A DNA stretch of 64,000 nt from Azospirillum doebereinerae (GTDB taxonomy: Bacteria; Pseudomonadota; Alphaproteobacteria; Azospirillales; Azospirillaceae): assembly GCF_003989665.1 (NCBI RefSeq), contig NZ_RZIJ01000006.1:1-64000 (forward strand), written 5' to 3'. Below the pieces are notes generated by a model. That model had not been told where the DNA came from. It saw nothing but the letters and a program-made list of their open reading frames with translations, and did not search any database. Positions 1 through 8,660 of this stretch are shown one piece after another (positions within the stretch are counted from its first letter, which is position 1; every line of letters begins with the position of its first letter). The translations under genes were made by a program, and so were the position numbers.

Positions 1-75
1 GAACTCGGCCGTGAAAAGCCTCTGCGCCGATGGTACTGCGTCTTAAGGCGTGGGAGAGTAGGTCGCCGCCAGGTC
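1..75 (+). rRNA. rrf: 5S ribosomal RNA, 3' part (truncated by window edge)
   Basis: The first ~75 bases match the 3' two-thirds of bacterial 5S rRNA: the GCGCCGATGGTA core and the GGGAGAGTAGG segment near the 3' end, closing at CCAGG. The 5' part lies outside the window. With the initiator tRNA following on the same strand, this is the distal end of an rRNA operon (16S-23S-5S-tRNA-fMet), a common alphaproteobacterial layout. The exact 3' end is an estimate. Confidence 0.9.
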
Positions 76-173
76 GCCAAGGCACACGAACATCCCAGAC
101 ACACAAGCACACCACCGACCCAAAGCTTCGCGCCTCATCCTCACAAACTCCACCCCCCGCACCAAACCACATC

Positions 174-528
<355 letters not shown>

Positions 529-537
529 CGTGTGAGA

Positions 538-1459
538 TGGTTCCCGTTTCCCGGACAGTTCGCTAAGCTTGGTTCGCCCACGATGAAGGACGGACCCGAT
601 GACGGGGCAATGCGAGCTGGTTTCCATCAGCCGGTCCAGCTACTACGAGCCAGCCAAAGGCGAGCCGGCCGCAAACCTGGAGCTGATGCGGCTGATCGAC
701 GGGCGGTTCGTGGAAACGCCCTGGTCCGGCAGCCGGCGGATGACCCGGCATCTGCGCCGGTACGGCCATGAGGTCAACCGCCAGCGGGTTCGCCGCCTGA
801 TGGCGCGGATGGCGCGGATGGGGCTGTGGGCGGTCTACCAACGCCCGAAGACGACAGTGCGGCATCCCGAGCACAAGATTTGGCCGTACTTGCTGCGCGA
901 CATGACCATCGACCGACCCAACTAGGTCTGGTGCGCTGACATCACCGACATTCCGATGCGTCGGGGCTTCCTGTATTTGGTGGCGGTGATGGACTGGGCG
1001 ACGCGCAAAGTCTTGAGCTGGCGGGTGTCGAACACCACGGACGTCGAATTCTGCATCAAGGCCGTTGAGGGGGCGATGGCGCGGCACGGCCGGCCGGACA
1101 TCTTCAACACCGATCAGGGCAGCCCGTTCACCAGTCCGCGTTTCACCGGCCTCTTGACCGCAGTCGGCATCCGGGTATCATGGACGGGCACGGCCGGTGG
1201 ATGGGCAACGTCCTCATTGAACGGCTGTGGCGATCGATGTAATACGAGTGCGTTTACCTCCACGCCTTCGAGACCGGCAGCGAGGCTAGGTCCGGGATCG
1301 GTCGCTGGATCAATGACTACAACGCCGACCGCCCGCACTCGGCAGCAGAACCCCGGCAGAGGCCTACGAGGGCACACCGAAACAGATCAGATTGGCGGCA
1401 TAACAGGAACCAGAACCAAGCTTATTTCAGCCGAAAATCTGTCCGGGAAATGGGGACCA
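538..1459 (+). mobile_element. IS3-family insertion sequence, decayed copy
   Basis: Imperfect terminal inverted repeats bound the segment: 538-558 (TGGTTCCCGTTTCCCGGACAG) and 1439-1459, its near-complement (two mismatches in 21). A shared AAGCTTGGTT block lies inside both ends. The element is about 0.92 kb, short for IS3 family members (about 1.2-1.3 kb), because the orfA region is missing and only an orfB-like pseudogene remains. It separates the recombinase remnant on its left from a second IS remnant on its right. Confidence 0.7.
599..1403 (+). pseudogene. IS3-family transposase orfB (rve/DDE integrase), broken
   Basis: The protein begins MTGQCELVSISRSSYYEPAKG (wing helix and HTH_21 region) and continues through PWSGSRRMTRHLRR. 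An in-frame TAG at 923-925 interrupts it just before VWCADITDIPM, the start of the DDE catalytic core. The second Asp block FNTDQGSPFTSPRF is intact. The frame then shifts near 1165, and the corrected frame reads MDGHGRWMGNVLIERLWRSM, a stop, then YECVYLHAFETGSEARSG and AYEGTPKQIRLAA before TAA at 1401-1403. With two nonsense codons and one frameshift the transposase cannot be active. No orfA is present upstream. Confidence 0.8.
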
Positions 1460-1461
1460 AC

Positions 1462-1683
1462 TCAGACAACGCCTTGGCCGAGACGATCAACGGCCTCTAC
1501 AAGACCGAAGTGATCCGGCGCCGGGGGCTGTGGCGCACCCTGGAGGCCGTCGAGTTCGCCACCCTCGATTAGGTGGACTGCTTCAATCACCGGCGCCTGC
1601 TCGAACCCATCGGCAACATTCTGACCTCCGAGGCCGAAGCACGCTATTATGCTCAACCCGAAGGCGTCACCATGGTGGCGTGA
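1462..1683 (+). pseudogene. IS3-family transposase, C-terminal fragment of a different element
   Basis: The frame ending at TGA 1681-1683 encodes SDNALAETINGLYKTEVI, RTLEAVEFATLD, an in-frame TAG where the family has Trp, then FNHRRLLEPIGNI and ARYYAQPEGVTMVA. This is the third catalytic block (the conserved E) and C-terminus of an IS3-family DDE transposase of another subgroup than the copy on its left. Everything upstream is missing. The sequence after the stop (about 1690-1722, ACCTCCGAGAAACCCGG) looks like the right-hand inverted repeat of this class of IS. It directly abuts the neighbouring IS remnant. Confidence 0.72.
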
Positions 1684-1757
1684 TTCAACCAAATCAACCT
1701 CCGAGAAACCCGGATCGGTTCGGCACGCAACGTGAGCGTGTCAGCGACATCATGGGG

Positions 1758-2041
1758 TCAGCAGCGCATGGCGTGGCATTCCGCTCGGCAGGCTTGGCGC
1801 GCGAGAAGCGCTTCAAGAGTGGCCTTTGCACGCTCGGCATTCTCCGCGGCGGTCCGCTCCAGATTCTCGACGATCGACGAAGGGAGCGGTGCATCCAGGC
1901 CGATGGGAATCCATGGCTCCATCGTCCAAAGGAGCGCCGTCAGATGCGCGTCGTGCCGCTCCGCCAGACGTGCGGCGGCTTCGACGCGTTTGATGCCGAT
2001 CGGCGATCGTCGAAATGCACCAGGATGTCCTTGCAGACCAT
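1758..2041 (-). pseudogene. universal stress protein (UspA) gene, truncated and frameshifted
   Basis: The minus-strand start ATG at 2041 gives MVCKDILVHFDD, the beginning of a UspA domain, after a GGAGG-type ribosome site. A one-base slip near 2010 moves the frame to the downstream stretch IKRVEAAARLAERHDAHLTA and then LERTAAENAERAKATLEALL. Only about 95 of the ~280 residues expected of a tandem-USP protein remain. The gene is cut off on its distal side beside the IS remnant at 1722. An FNR-type palindrome (2105-2118) lies 70 nt upstream of the start, as for the intact USP genes in this window, so it was probably once part of the same regulon. Confidence 0.65.
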
Positions 2042-2104
2042 GGCTTCCTCCATTCGTTGAAAACATCCTTATCCCCAGAATGAGCGGTTTGGGTGGCCTA
2101 TTCC

Positions 2105-2118
2105 TTTATCTGCATCAA
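2105..2118. promoter_or_regulatory. FNR/ANR-type box upstream of USP pseudogene
   Basis: TTTATCTGCATCAA reads as TTtAT-CTGC-ATCAA, one base off the FNR consensus TTGAT-N4-ATCAA. Its centre is 70 nt upstream of the pseudogene start at 2041. Confidence 0.55.
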
Positions 2119-2154
2119 GTTGCCCCTCTTGACGTTTCCCATGCCGCGTACCGA

Positions 2155-3795
2155 TCAGCCTTCAGCATCGGAGGATTGAATCAACGCGAGCATGGACGCT
2201 TCGACGACATCAAAAGCCACGCCCGCGTTCAGGCGGTGCCAAGTCAGCGCACTGATCCCTTCTTCGGCCTGGGCATCGAGGACCGCCACCGTCGCGTCCG
2301 ACGGGTCGTCACGCCGCATGGCCACGCGTTTCCTGAGCAGAGCGGATGGAGCGTCTAGCCAGACGCCAAGGAACGGCGCGTCCGCTTCCGCTGCCAGTTC
2401 CATCAACTGGGTACGCTCCGTGGGCTGGTGGTGGGTCGCGTCGAGAATCACCCCTCTTCCGGCTCGCAGGGCGATCCGGGCCAGACGCCGCAGAGTGCTG
2501 TAAACCCGCTGGGTCACCTCCGGCCGATAGGCCTCCTCCGGCAGACGGTCGGTCGGGGCGACACCGAACATCCGCTTCCGCTCGATGTCGCTTCGCAGAT
2601 GCAGGGCACCCGGCGCCAGACCGAAGGCGGGAGCAACGGCGGCGGACAACCGGCTTTTTCCGGAGCCGGACAGTCCGCCGATGGCCAGAAGCCGGGGCTG
2701 GACCGGCTCGAGAAAGTCCAGCGCGGCCGCGATGTAGGCGCGCGCGCGCGCTGGCAGATCGGCCGTGCCGGAACCGAGCCGAACCTGCGCCGCCAGGACC
2801 TTGGCCCGGATGGCGGCCCGCAGGCTGAGGAAAAGAGGCAAGAGCGCCAGCCCCGTGATCTCGTCCTCCTCTGCCTTGGATTGCCAGAGATAACCGTTGA
2901 GGAGACGTGCCGCGTGACCGCGTAGTCCTCGTTCGCACAGATCCATGATCAGGAAGGCCAGATCGTAGAGGATGTCGGAAGTGGCGAGATCGTCGCTGAA
3001 CTCGAGCGCGTCAAAGAGGACCGGCTCGTCGTCCAGCAGGACGATGTTCCGCAGATGCAGATCGCCATGGCAACGCCGGACCTTGCCGCCCGTCGCCCGC
3101 CGCCGCAGCAACGCCTGGCCATGATCGAACGCCTCGGTCAGACGCTCGCGCAACCGAGCGGCCTGCGTTCTGGGGAAGAGATCGGAAGCGGTGTCGATTT
3201 CGTCCAGGGTTTCCTGCAAAACGCTTCCAAGCGACTCCACGGCCGTCCCTCCGCCCTGGGGCGGCGCCCGGTCGTGGAGACGGACGATCGCGCGAGCGAG
3301 CCGGTCGATCATCCGGGGGCACAGGGCCTGCCGGTCCGCAAGCCGGTCGAAGGTCGCCTCCTCGTCGAAGCGTCGCAGATGGACCGCCCATTCGACGATC
3401 TCGCCGTCACCGCCCAACTGGAGCCGGTTGCCGCAGCGGACGATGGGAATCGTGCCGAGATAGAGCGTCGGCGCGCTCATCCGGTTGACCGTGATCTCCG
3501 CTTCGCAGCACCGCCTGCGCTTTTCGAGAGAGGACAGGTCCATGTAGGGAAAGCGGACCGCTCGCTTGACTTTGTAGACATCGGCGCCAGCCAGGAAGAC
3601 GACCGCGCCGTGGGTTTCGATGCGCTTGACCGGCTCGGACAGACCGTGGGTGGCCGGGTCGGCCAGGAAAGCGAACACGGCGCTTTGGCACCCGGTCATC
3701 GGGGCCGGCGGTTCGGCGGACATGGGCTGTCCCGGTTCGACGGCGGCCCGCCTATCCGTTCCAACTTCTCCGCGAGACAGCGCTCCTGCGCTCAT
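2155..3795 (-). CDS. phosphotransferase-kinase fusion (aminoglycoside-phosphotransferase-like domain plus P-loop kinase domain)
   Basis: A 546-residue protein with two halves. Residues ~60-350 resemble the protein-kinase-like aminoglycoside/choline phosphotransferase fold: the catalytic loop CHGDLHLRNIVLLDDEP and the metal-binding segment LFDALEFSDDL are intact. Residues ~365-540 form a P-loop kinase domain of the COG0645 type, with Walker A GGLSGSGKS and a later ILDATHHQPTERTQL stretch. The fusion is common in proteobacterial stress clusters but the substrate is unknown; antibiotic resistance is not implied. A second Met at residue 25 (MSAEPPAP) could be the true start. It lies 66 nt after the small conserved gene at 3862-4173 on the same strand, so the two probably share the promoter that carries the FNR-type box at 4226. 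Confidence 0.85.
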   Translation of the reverse strand: MSAGALSRGEVGTDRRAAVEPGQPMSAEPPAPMTGCQSAVFAFLADPATHGLSEPVKRIETHGAVVFLAGADVYKVKRAVRFPYMDLSSLEKRRRCCEAEITVNRMSAPTLYLGTIPIVRCGNRLQLGGDGEIVEWAVHLRRFDEEATFDRLADRQALCPRMIDRLARAIVRLHDRAPPQGGGTAVESLGSVLQETLDEIDTASDLFPRTQAARLRERLTEAFDHGQALLRRRATGGKVRRCHGDLHLRNIVLLDDEPVLFDALEFSDDLATSDILYDLAFLIMDLCERGLRGHAARLLNGYLWQSKAEEDEITGLALLPLFLSLRAAIRAKVLAAQVRLGSGTADLPARARAYIAAALDFLEPVQPRLLAIGGLSGSGKSRLSAAVAPAFGLAPGALHLRSDIERKRMFGVAPTDRLPEEAYRPEVTQRVYSTLRRLARIALRAGRGVILDATHHQPTERTQLMELAAEADAPFLGVWLDAPSALLRKRVAMRRDDPSDATVAVLDAQAEEGISALTWHRLNAGVAFDVVEASMLALIQSSDAEG

Positions 3796-3861
3796 CCTGC
3801 ACTCCAGGGATCATCGCTGCGATCGAACGAGGCGGCCACCGGGACCGCCATCCTCCCTTCC

Positions 3862-4173
3862 TCACGGACCTTCGGCGCCGACCGGCCCCCCGGAGGCGCT
3901 GTTCGGTGAAGCCGCCGGCAGAGGATGGTTGTGTGCGAAGCGATACAGCAGCCGCTTCAACTGCATGGCATGCTTGTGGTCGCCCCGTGCCTCGGCAGCG
4001 TGGATGTCGTCCAAAATCAATCGACGCAGGACAGTCTGCCCGCGGGCCGTCTCGACCAGATAATGGCCGAACTCCATCGCGCAAAGCTCTGGAATGTGCT
4101 CGTGTTCCATGATGGCGGCGATCTCCTCTTCGGACAGGTCGCACAGCGCCAGACAGTCTTCCCGGGTCAGCAT
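3862..4173 (-). CDS. small conserved protein of unknown function
   Basis: 103 residues starting MLTREDCLALCDLSEEEI after a GGGAGG ribosome site (TTG-free, ATG at 4173). The middle is rich in His and acidic residues (IMEHEHIPELCAMEFGHYL) and predicted helical throughout; the tail is Pro/Gly-rich. I do not recognise a named domain, although similar short proteins occur beside USPs and PHA genes in Proteobacteria. It is divergent from phaC, with the FNR-type box between them, and is probably the first gene of a unit with the phosphotransferase-kinase fusion. A metal- or haem-related role suggested by the HEH motif is only a guess. Confidence 0.75.
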   Translation of the reverse strand: MLTREDCLALCDLSEEEIAAIMEHEHIPELCAMEFGHYLVETARGQTVLRRLILDDIHAAEARGDHKHAMQLKRLLYRFAHNHPLPAASPNSASGGPVGAEGP

Positions 4174-4225
4174 GATGGCCTCCCTTGATGATGGCTCATT
4201 GTCTTCCAGGGCCGGACCCGGCGTC

Positions 4226-4239
4226 TTAATCAAGATCAA
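4226..4239. promoter_or_regulatory. FNR/ANR-type box in the divergent small-protein / phaC promoter region
   Basis: TTAATCAAGATCAA (TTaAT-CAAG-ATCAA) differs from the FNR consensus at one base. Its centre is 59 nt from the start at 4173 (minus) and 64 nt from the phaC start at 4297 (plus), so it could serve either direction. Confidence 0.65.
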
Positions 4240-4296
4240 TGGCGACGGCCGCAATTCGGTGCGGAATGGCCACGTCACAGCCATGGGGCATCCGTC

Positions 4297-6147
4297 ATGC
4301 CAGGAGCGAATCTCGCCATCGAGCCTCCGAACGCCGACCGCGTCCGGCCGCTTCCGATCCAGGCCCCCCAGGGTGCGCCCACCCCGGATGAGCCAATTCA
4401 TTACGAGAGCGATGGCTCCGCCGCGACCGCTCTGGAAGACGCCGTGGACCGTTCCCTTCATGCGGCACAGGCCCGCATCACCGGAGGCATCTCGCCAGCC
4501 GCCCTCGTCGCCGCCTATCTCGACTGGGCCGCGCATCTGGTCGGCAGCCCCGGCAAACAAATGCAACTCGTCCGGAAGGCGGCGCGCAAGACGTTGCGGT
4601 TCGCGGTTTACGCCGGGCGTTGCGCCAGCCAAGACGGCGCCATCGGCCGCTGCATCGAGCCGCTGCCGCAGGACCGCCGTTTCACCGGCGACGTCTGGCG
4701 GCATTGGCCCCACAACCTTCTCCATCAAGCCTTTCTGCTCAATCAGCAATGGTGGCACAACGCGACCACCGGCGTGCGCGGCGTCAGCCGGCAGCACGAG
4801 GCGGTGGTGGCCTTTGTCGCGCGTCAGCTCCTCGACACCGTCTCACCCTCGAACTTCCTTCTCACCAACCCTGAACTCCTGCAAAGAACGGTGCGGGAGG
4901 GTGGGTTGAACATCCTCCGCGGCGCGCAGAACCTGATTGAGGATTGGGGACGGGCGATGGCCGGCGAGAAGCCCGCCGGCACCGAGCGCTTCCAGGTCGG
5001 CCGCGACCTCGCGCTGACGCCGGGCACGGTGATCCACCGCAACCGGCTGATCGAACTGATCCAGTACAAACCGAACACCGGCACGGTGCGGCCCGAGCCC
5101 GTGCTGATCGTCCCGGCCTGGATCATGAAATACTATGTCCTCGATCTCTCGCCCGGCCATTCGCTGGTGGAGCATCTGGTCGACCAGGGCTTCACGGTGT
5201 TCATGATCTCCTGGCGGAACCCGGAGCCCGAGGATCGCGACCTCGGCATGGAGGATTACCGCAAGCTGGGTGTGATGGCGGCGCTCGACGCGGTGACGGC
5301 GGTGATCCCCGGCGCGCCCGTCCATGCCGTCGGCTACTGCCTGGGTGGAACGCTGCTGGCGATCGCCGCCGCCGCCCTGGCCCGCGACCCGAACGAACGG
5401 CTGCGCTCGGTGACGCTGTTCGCCACCCAGACCGACTTCACCGAGGCGGGCGAACTGATGCTCTTCATCAACGAAAGCCAGATCACCTTTCTGGAGGACA
5501 TGATGTGGGAGCAGGGTTTTCTCGACGCCAAGCAGATGACCGGCGCCTTTCAACTCCTGCGGTCGAACGACCTGATCTGGTCGCGCATGATCCACGACTA
5601 TCTGCTGGGAGAGCGCGCGCCGATGAACGCCCTCATGGCCTGGAACGCCGACGCCACCCGCATGCCCTGCCGCATGCACTCCGAGTATCTGCGCCGCCTG
5701 TTCCTCGACAACGACCTTGCCGAAGGGCGCTATCTGGTGGATGGAAAGCCGGTCGCGCTCAGCGACATCCGCGCGCCGGTCTTCGCGGTCGGCGCCGAGC
5801 AGGACCATGTCGCCCCCTGGCGCTCGGTCTTCAAGCTCCATCTCCAGACGGACACGGACGTCACCTTCCTGTTGACCAGCGGCGGGCACAACAGCGGCAT
5901 CGTGTCGGAGCCCGGCCATCCAGGCCGCTCCTACCAGGTCCGGACGCAGGCCAGCACCGATCGCTTCATCGACGCCGACGTCTGGGCGGCCACCACGCCA
6001 CGGACGGAGGGATCCTGGTGGCCCGAGTGGTGCCGCTGGCTGGAGGCACGCTCCGGGCCCCCCATCGCGCCGCCCGCCATCGGAGCGCTCGATGCCGGCC
6101 TGACGCCCCTGTGCGACGCGCCGGGCCGCTATGTGCGGCAGGGGTGA
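4297..6147 (+). CDS. phaC: class I poly(3-hydroxyalkanoate) synthase
   Basis: 616 residues, within the class I PhaC range. The enzyme polymerises (R)-3-hydroxyacyl-CoA into PHA storage granules. The N-terminal PhaC_N region (~90-260) precedes an alpha/beta-hydrolase core. The modified lipase box GYCLGG places the nucleophile at Cys348, with Asp503 in GAEQDHVAPW and His531 in SGGHNSG completing the triad. The segment WIMKYYVLDLSPGHSLV is typical of the family. No phaA/phaB or phasin lies next to it, so this is an isolated synthase, perhaps an extra copy. It is transcribed divergently from the small gene at 3862 with an FNR-type box between them, fitting polymer synthesis as an electron sink at low oxygen. 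The ribosome site before ATG 4297 is weak. Confidence 0.95.
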   Translation: MPGANLAIEPPNADRVRPLPIQAPQGAPTPDEPIHYESDGSAATALEDAVDRSLHAAQARITGGISPAALVAAYLDWAAHLVGSPGKQMQLVRKAARKTLRFAVYAGRCASQDGAIGRCIEPLPQDRRFTGDVWRHWPHNLLHQAFLLNQQWWHNATTGVRGVSRQHEAVVAFVARQLLDTVSPSNFLLTNPELLQRTVREGGLNILRGAQNLIEDWGRAMAGEKPAGTERFQVGRDLALTPGTVIHRNRLIELIQYKPNTGTVRPEPVLIVPAWIMKYYVLDLSPGHSLVEHLVDQGFTVFMISWRNPEPEDRDLGMEDYRKLGVMAALDAVTAVIPGAPVHAVGYCLGGTLLAIAAAALARDPNERLRSVTLFATQTDFTEAGELMLFINESQITFLEDMMWEQGFLDAKQMTGAFQLLRSNDLIWSRMIHDYLLGERAPMNALMAWNADATRMPCRMHSEYLRRLFLDNDLAEGRYLVDGKPVALSDIRAPVFAVGAEQDHVAPWRSVFKLHLQTDTDVTFLLTSGGHNSGIVSEPGHPGRSYQVRTQASTDRFIDADVWAATTPRTEGSWWPEWCRWLEARSGPPIAPPAIGALDAGLTPLCDAPGRYVRQG

Positions 6148-6185
6148 GCGCGGATGGGCGTGGCTCGCCACCGCGCCGGCCGCGT

Positions 6186-7916
6186 TCACCCCTGGACGGC
6201 GGCCTGCTTGACCTCCGCCGGCGTCTCGACGGCAAAGGAGAGGAGCAGGCTGGTGCCCGCATCGACCGACCATTCGGGCTCCGCTCCGACTTGGTCCGCA
6301 AGCATCTCGATCAGCTTGGTGCCGGACGACCGCGTCCGGTTGGCGGCCATGCCGACTCCGTCGTCGGCCAGCCGCAGCCACGCCCGGCTCGTCTCCCCCA
6401 TCCACAATTCGAGCGTGATCGTGCCGGCCCGTCCCGGAAAGGCGTGCTTGGCGCTGTTGGTGATGAACTCGTTGGCGATCAGTCCGAGCGAGACCGCGGT
6501 GCCGTGATCGACGCGCACCTCGTCGACCTTCGCCTCGAACGTGATCCCTTCGACCCGCCCGCGACGGTAAAGCGCGATGGCGTGCCCACACAGTTCCTGC
6601 AGATAACCGCCCAACTCGACCGTCCCGACCTGGCTGGCGTCGTAAAGCCGGCTGTGGACCAGACGCAGCACCTCGATCCTGCCTTCCAGTTCGCTCAGGA
6701 TGCCGCAGCTTCCGGCGCAGCCGGTCTGGAAGCGCTCCAGGGCGATCAGGCTCATGATGGCCTGGAGGTCGTTCTTCACCCGATGCTGGAGTTCGCGCAT
6801 CGCCGTCGTGTGTTCCTCGACCGTCTTGCGCAGATGACGGCTGGCCGTGTGCAGCGACCCATACACCAGAGCCAGTTCCGCCGAGGCCGAGGCCGGGACG
6901 GACGGCAGATCCGCGCCCGGCCGTTCCATGGCCTCCGCCACCCGCGCCAGCCCGGTCACGGAAAGCGACAGCCGGCGCGCGTAGCCAAGCACGAAGAGCG
7001 CGGCGACCACCATCATCAGGCCGCTGACGACGATCGACAGCCACAATGACCGCCACAACGGCTCCTCGAACACCGCGGCCGGAGCGGCGAAGGCGACGGT
7101 CCAGCCGGACACGGCCGACCGGGAATAGACCAGCGACAGCGGTTCCCCCTCCAGGGCCGGGCCTTCCGCCCGGCCTTCCGGGGCTTGGCGGATCGCGTCC
7201 AGGACCCAGCGGGGCGCCGGCTTGCCGACGAACCGTTCCGCCGCCCGCGTGCGGGCGACGACGACACCGGCCGCATCGATGATCCCTGCCACCCAGCCGG
7301 CGGCGACCCCTTCCTCCTGAAGGAGCTTTTCCCACTTGGTCGCCGTAACCACGGCGATGAGCACGTGCGACGGTCCGTCCTTTCCCGGAACAGGAACGAG
7401 CACCGCGGCCACGTAGGCTTGCGCGATCGGCCCGTACATCAGATCCGACACCTGCGGCTGGCCGGTCGCCAGTGTTTTCGCCACCAAGGGATCGACGGGG
7501 TTCGGGCTCGGTGCCGGAGTTCCGAACGGAAGAGCGGTGGAAAACAGCAGGTCGCCCCCGGCTTCGCGGAGGGTGACATGCGACCATTGGGGGTGTCTGG
7601 CCTTCACCTCCTGCGCGACGCGGTAGGCGCGCTCCGAATTCGGATCGTCGGCCATGCCGATCGCGAGGCTTTCCAAGGTCGCGATGGTGACGAGGAGTTG
7701 CCGGTCCAGCGCGACCGAAAAGGCATGGACGGTCCTCTCCATCTCGGCCTCGGCGAATCGACGCTGATACGACAGGTTCCAAGTGATCAGGCCAATGGCG
7801 ACAAGAGCCATGGACGCCAGCACCGCGACCACCATGTTGAAAAGGCCGTGGCTGATTTTCCATCGCGCAGCCTCAAGCGAGGGCGACCAAGCGTTCGACG
7901 ACAGTGAAAGCTTCAT
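6186..7916 (-). CDS. membrane sensor histidine kinase, HisKA_2 type
   Basis: 576 residues from ATG 7916. TM1 is at about 24-47 and TM2 at about 288-310. They flank a periplasmic domain of about 240 residues that resembles a Cache-type ligand sensor. The phosphoacceptor is the His in RELQHRVKNDLQAI (about residue 378), the HisKA_2 signature. The ATPase domain has ANEFITNSAKHAFPG (N box) and DDGVGM (G1). No HAMP is obvious, although YARRLSLSVTGLARVAEAM occupies that position. No response regulator is adjacent, so this is an orphan kinase of the kind that often feeds the general stress response or c-di-GMP outputs; that is inference. It converges with phaC, with 38 nt between them. Confidence 0.88.
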   Translation of the reverse strand: MKLSLSSNAWSPSLEAARWKISHGLFNMVVAVLASMALVAIGLITWNLSYQRRFAEAEMERTVHAFSVALDRQLLVTIATLESLAIGMADDPNSERAYRVAQEVKARHPQWSHVTLREAGGDLLFSTALPFGTPAPSPNPVDPLVAKTLATGQPQVSDLMYGPIAQAYVAAVLVPVPGKDGPSHVLIAVVTATKWEKLLQEEGVAAGWVAGIIDAAGVVVARTRAAERFVGKPAPRWVLDAIRQAPEGRAEGPALEGEPLSLVYSRSAVSGWTVAFAAPAAVFEEPLWRSLWLSIVVSGLMMVVAALFVLGYARRLSLSVTGLARVAEAMERPGADLPSVPASASAELALVYGSLHTASRHLRKTVEEHTTAMRELQHRVKNDLQAIMSLIALERFQTGCAGSCGILSELEGRIEVLRLVHSRLYDASQVGTVELGGYLQELCGHAIALYRRGRVEGITFEAKVDEVRVDHGTAVSLGLIANEFITNSAKHAFPGRAGTITLELWMGETSRAWLRLADDGVGMAANRTRSSGTKLIEMLADQVGAEPEWSVDAGTSLLLSFAVETPAEVKQAAVQG

Positions 7917-8038
7917 GAGAAGCCCCCGGAGCACAAATTTGAGAAGGGTGGCGGCCTGCGGTTCGCAACACCGGCGCACAGCATGCTGGCGTATGCGATG
8001 GCATATAACTACCAGATCCACAAAACATCGACATAAAT

Positions 8039-8052
8039 AATTTGCGCAAATT
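8039..8052. promoter_or_regulatory. 14-bp perfect palindrome, candidate operator
   Basis: AATTTGCGCAAATT is its own reverse complement and lies 123 nt upstream of the histidine-kinase start at 7916, at the edge of the AT-rich stretch. The binding protein is unknown. Confidence 0.35.
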
Positions 8053-8525
8053 TTGTCGCATCAAAACATAATATGACATTTGTAATAGATTGGCTCCCGA
8101 GATTATTATCTTGCATCCTGAGGGAAATTTAACGGTGATTGTTAAGTGACAAAATAATTTTCTTTATGCAAGACGAAATCTGCTTGTTCCCTTGTGCAAT
8201 ATTTTGAAGCCTTGTTGTGTGGTCCGACGCCGAAGGTCGATGTCCGTTGACAGAAGCGCGACGCAACGACAGCGGACCGCCGGAATTTTTGAGCACGCAC
8301 CCGCCATCCTCCAGCCTCTCGCCATGCGACATTTCGCCGTGAAACGCGACACGCCGGATGTTCGGGCAGGAACCGAACGACGGCTCGCTGCACAAAGCGG
8401 CTCGGCTCCGGTTGGGAAGACGATCTCGAAATCCGAGGCAGCCCTTGGTCTTCCAGCCGTTCGCCTTCCAGCCCGATCGGCGGAGACCATCGTTTCCGGT
8501 CTCCGCGCCACGGACGGGCCGACCA

Positions 8526-8539
8526 TTAACCTTGATCAA
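8526..8539. promoter_or_regulatory. FNR/ANR-type box upstream of USP gene
   Basis: TTAACCTTGATCAA (TTaAc-CTTG-ATCAA). The centre is 128 nt upstream of ATG 8661, compatible with an activator site if the transcript has a leader of about 85 nt. Confidence 0.6.
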
Positions 8540-8660
8540 TGCAGGCGCGGCCCAGTTTGGTCGAAAATGCTCCCGGAACGCGCCGATTTCCGGCCTTCGC
8601 GCACTCCGGCGTCCAGGCGCGGACCGCCCCGCAACAGAGAGGCATCACAGGAGGCACATC

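Larger units (their letters stand above)
7917..8660. other. 744-nt intergenic region, partly AT-rich
   Basis: No convincing gene. From 8030 to 8210 the sequence is markedly AT-rich against the GC-rich surroundings. It contains a perfect 14-bp palindrome (8039-8052, AATTTGCGCAAATT) and a TTAAC-N7-GTTAA repeat (8129-8145). The right half carries the FNR-type box at 8526-8539. The region separates the divergent kinase (7916, minus) and USP (8661, plus) and probably holds both promoters. Confidence 0.6.

Noticed and set aside
2155..3795. Reading the phosphotransferase gene as an antibiotic-resistance determinant.
   Set aside because: The fold is shared by many metabolic kinases and the fusion to a P-loop kinase plus stress-gene context argues against it.
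4843..7863. A 1000-codon open frame on the strand opposite phaC, and similar giant frames opposite the ABC and ATPase genes (12085-15195, 13838-16675, 16498-20126).
   Set aside because: They are antisense shadows of high-GC coding sequence: composition is Arg/Gly/Pro-rich without domains, and the sense genes have full motif sets.
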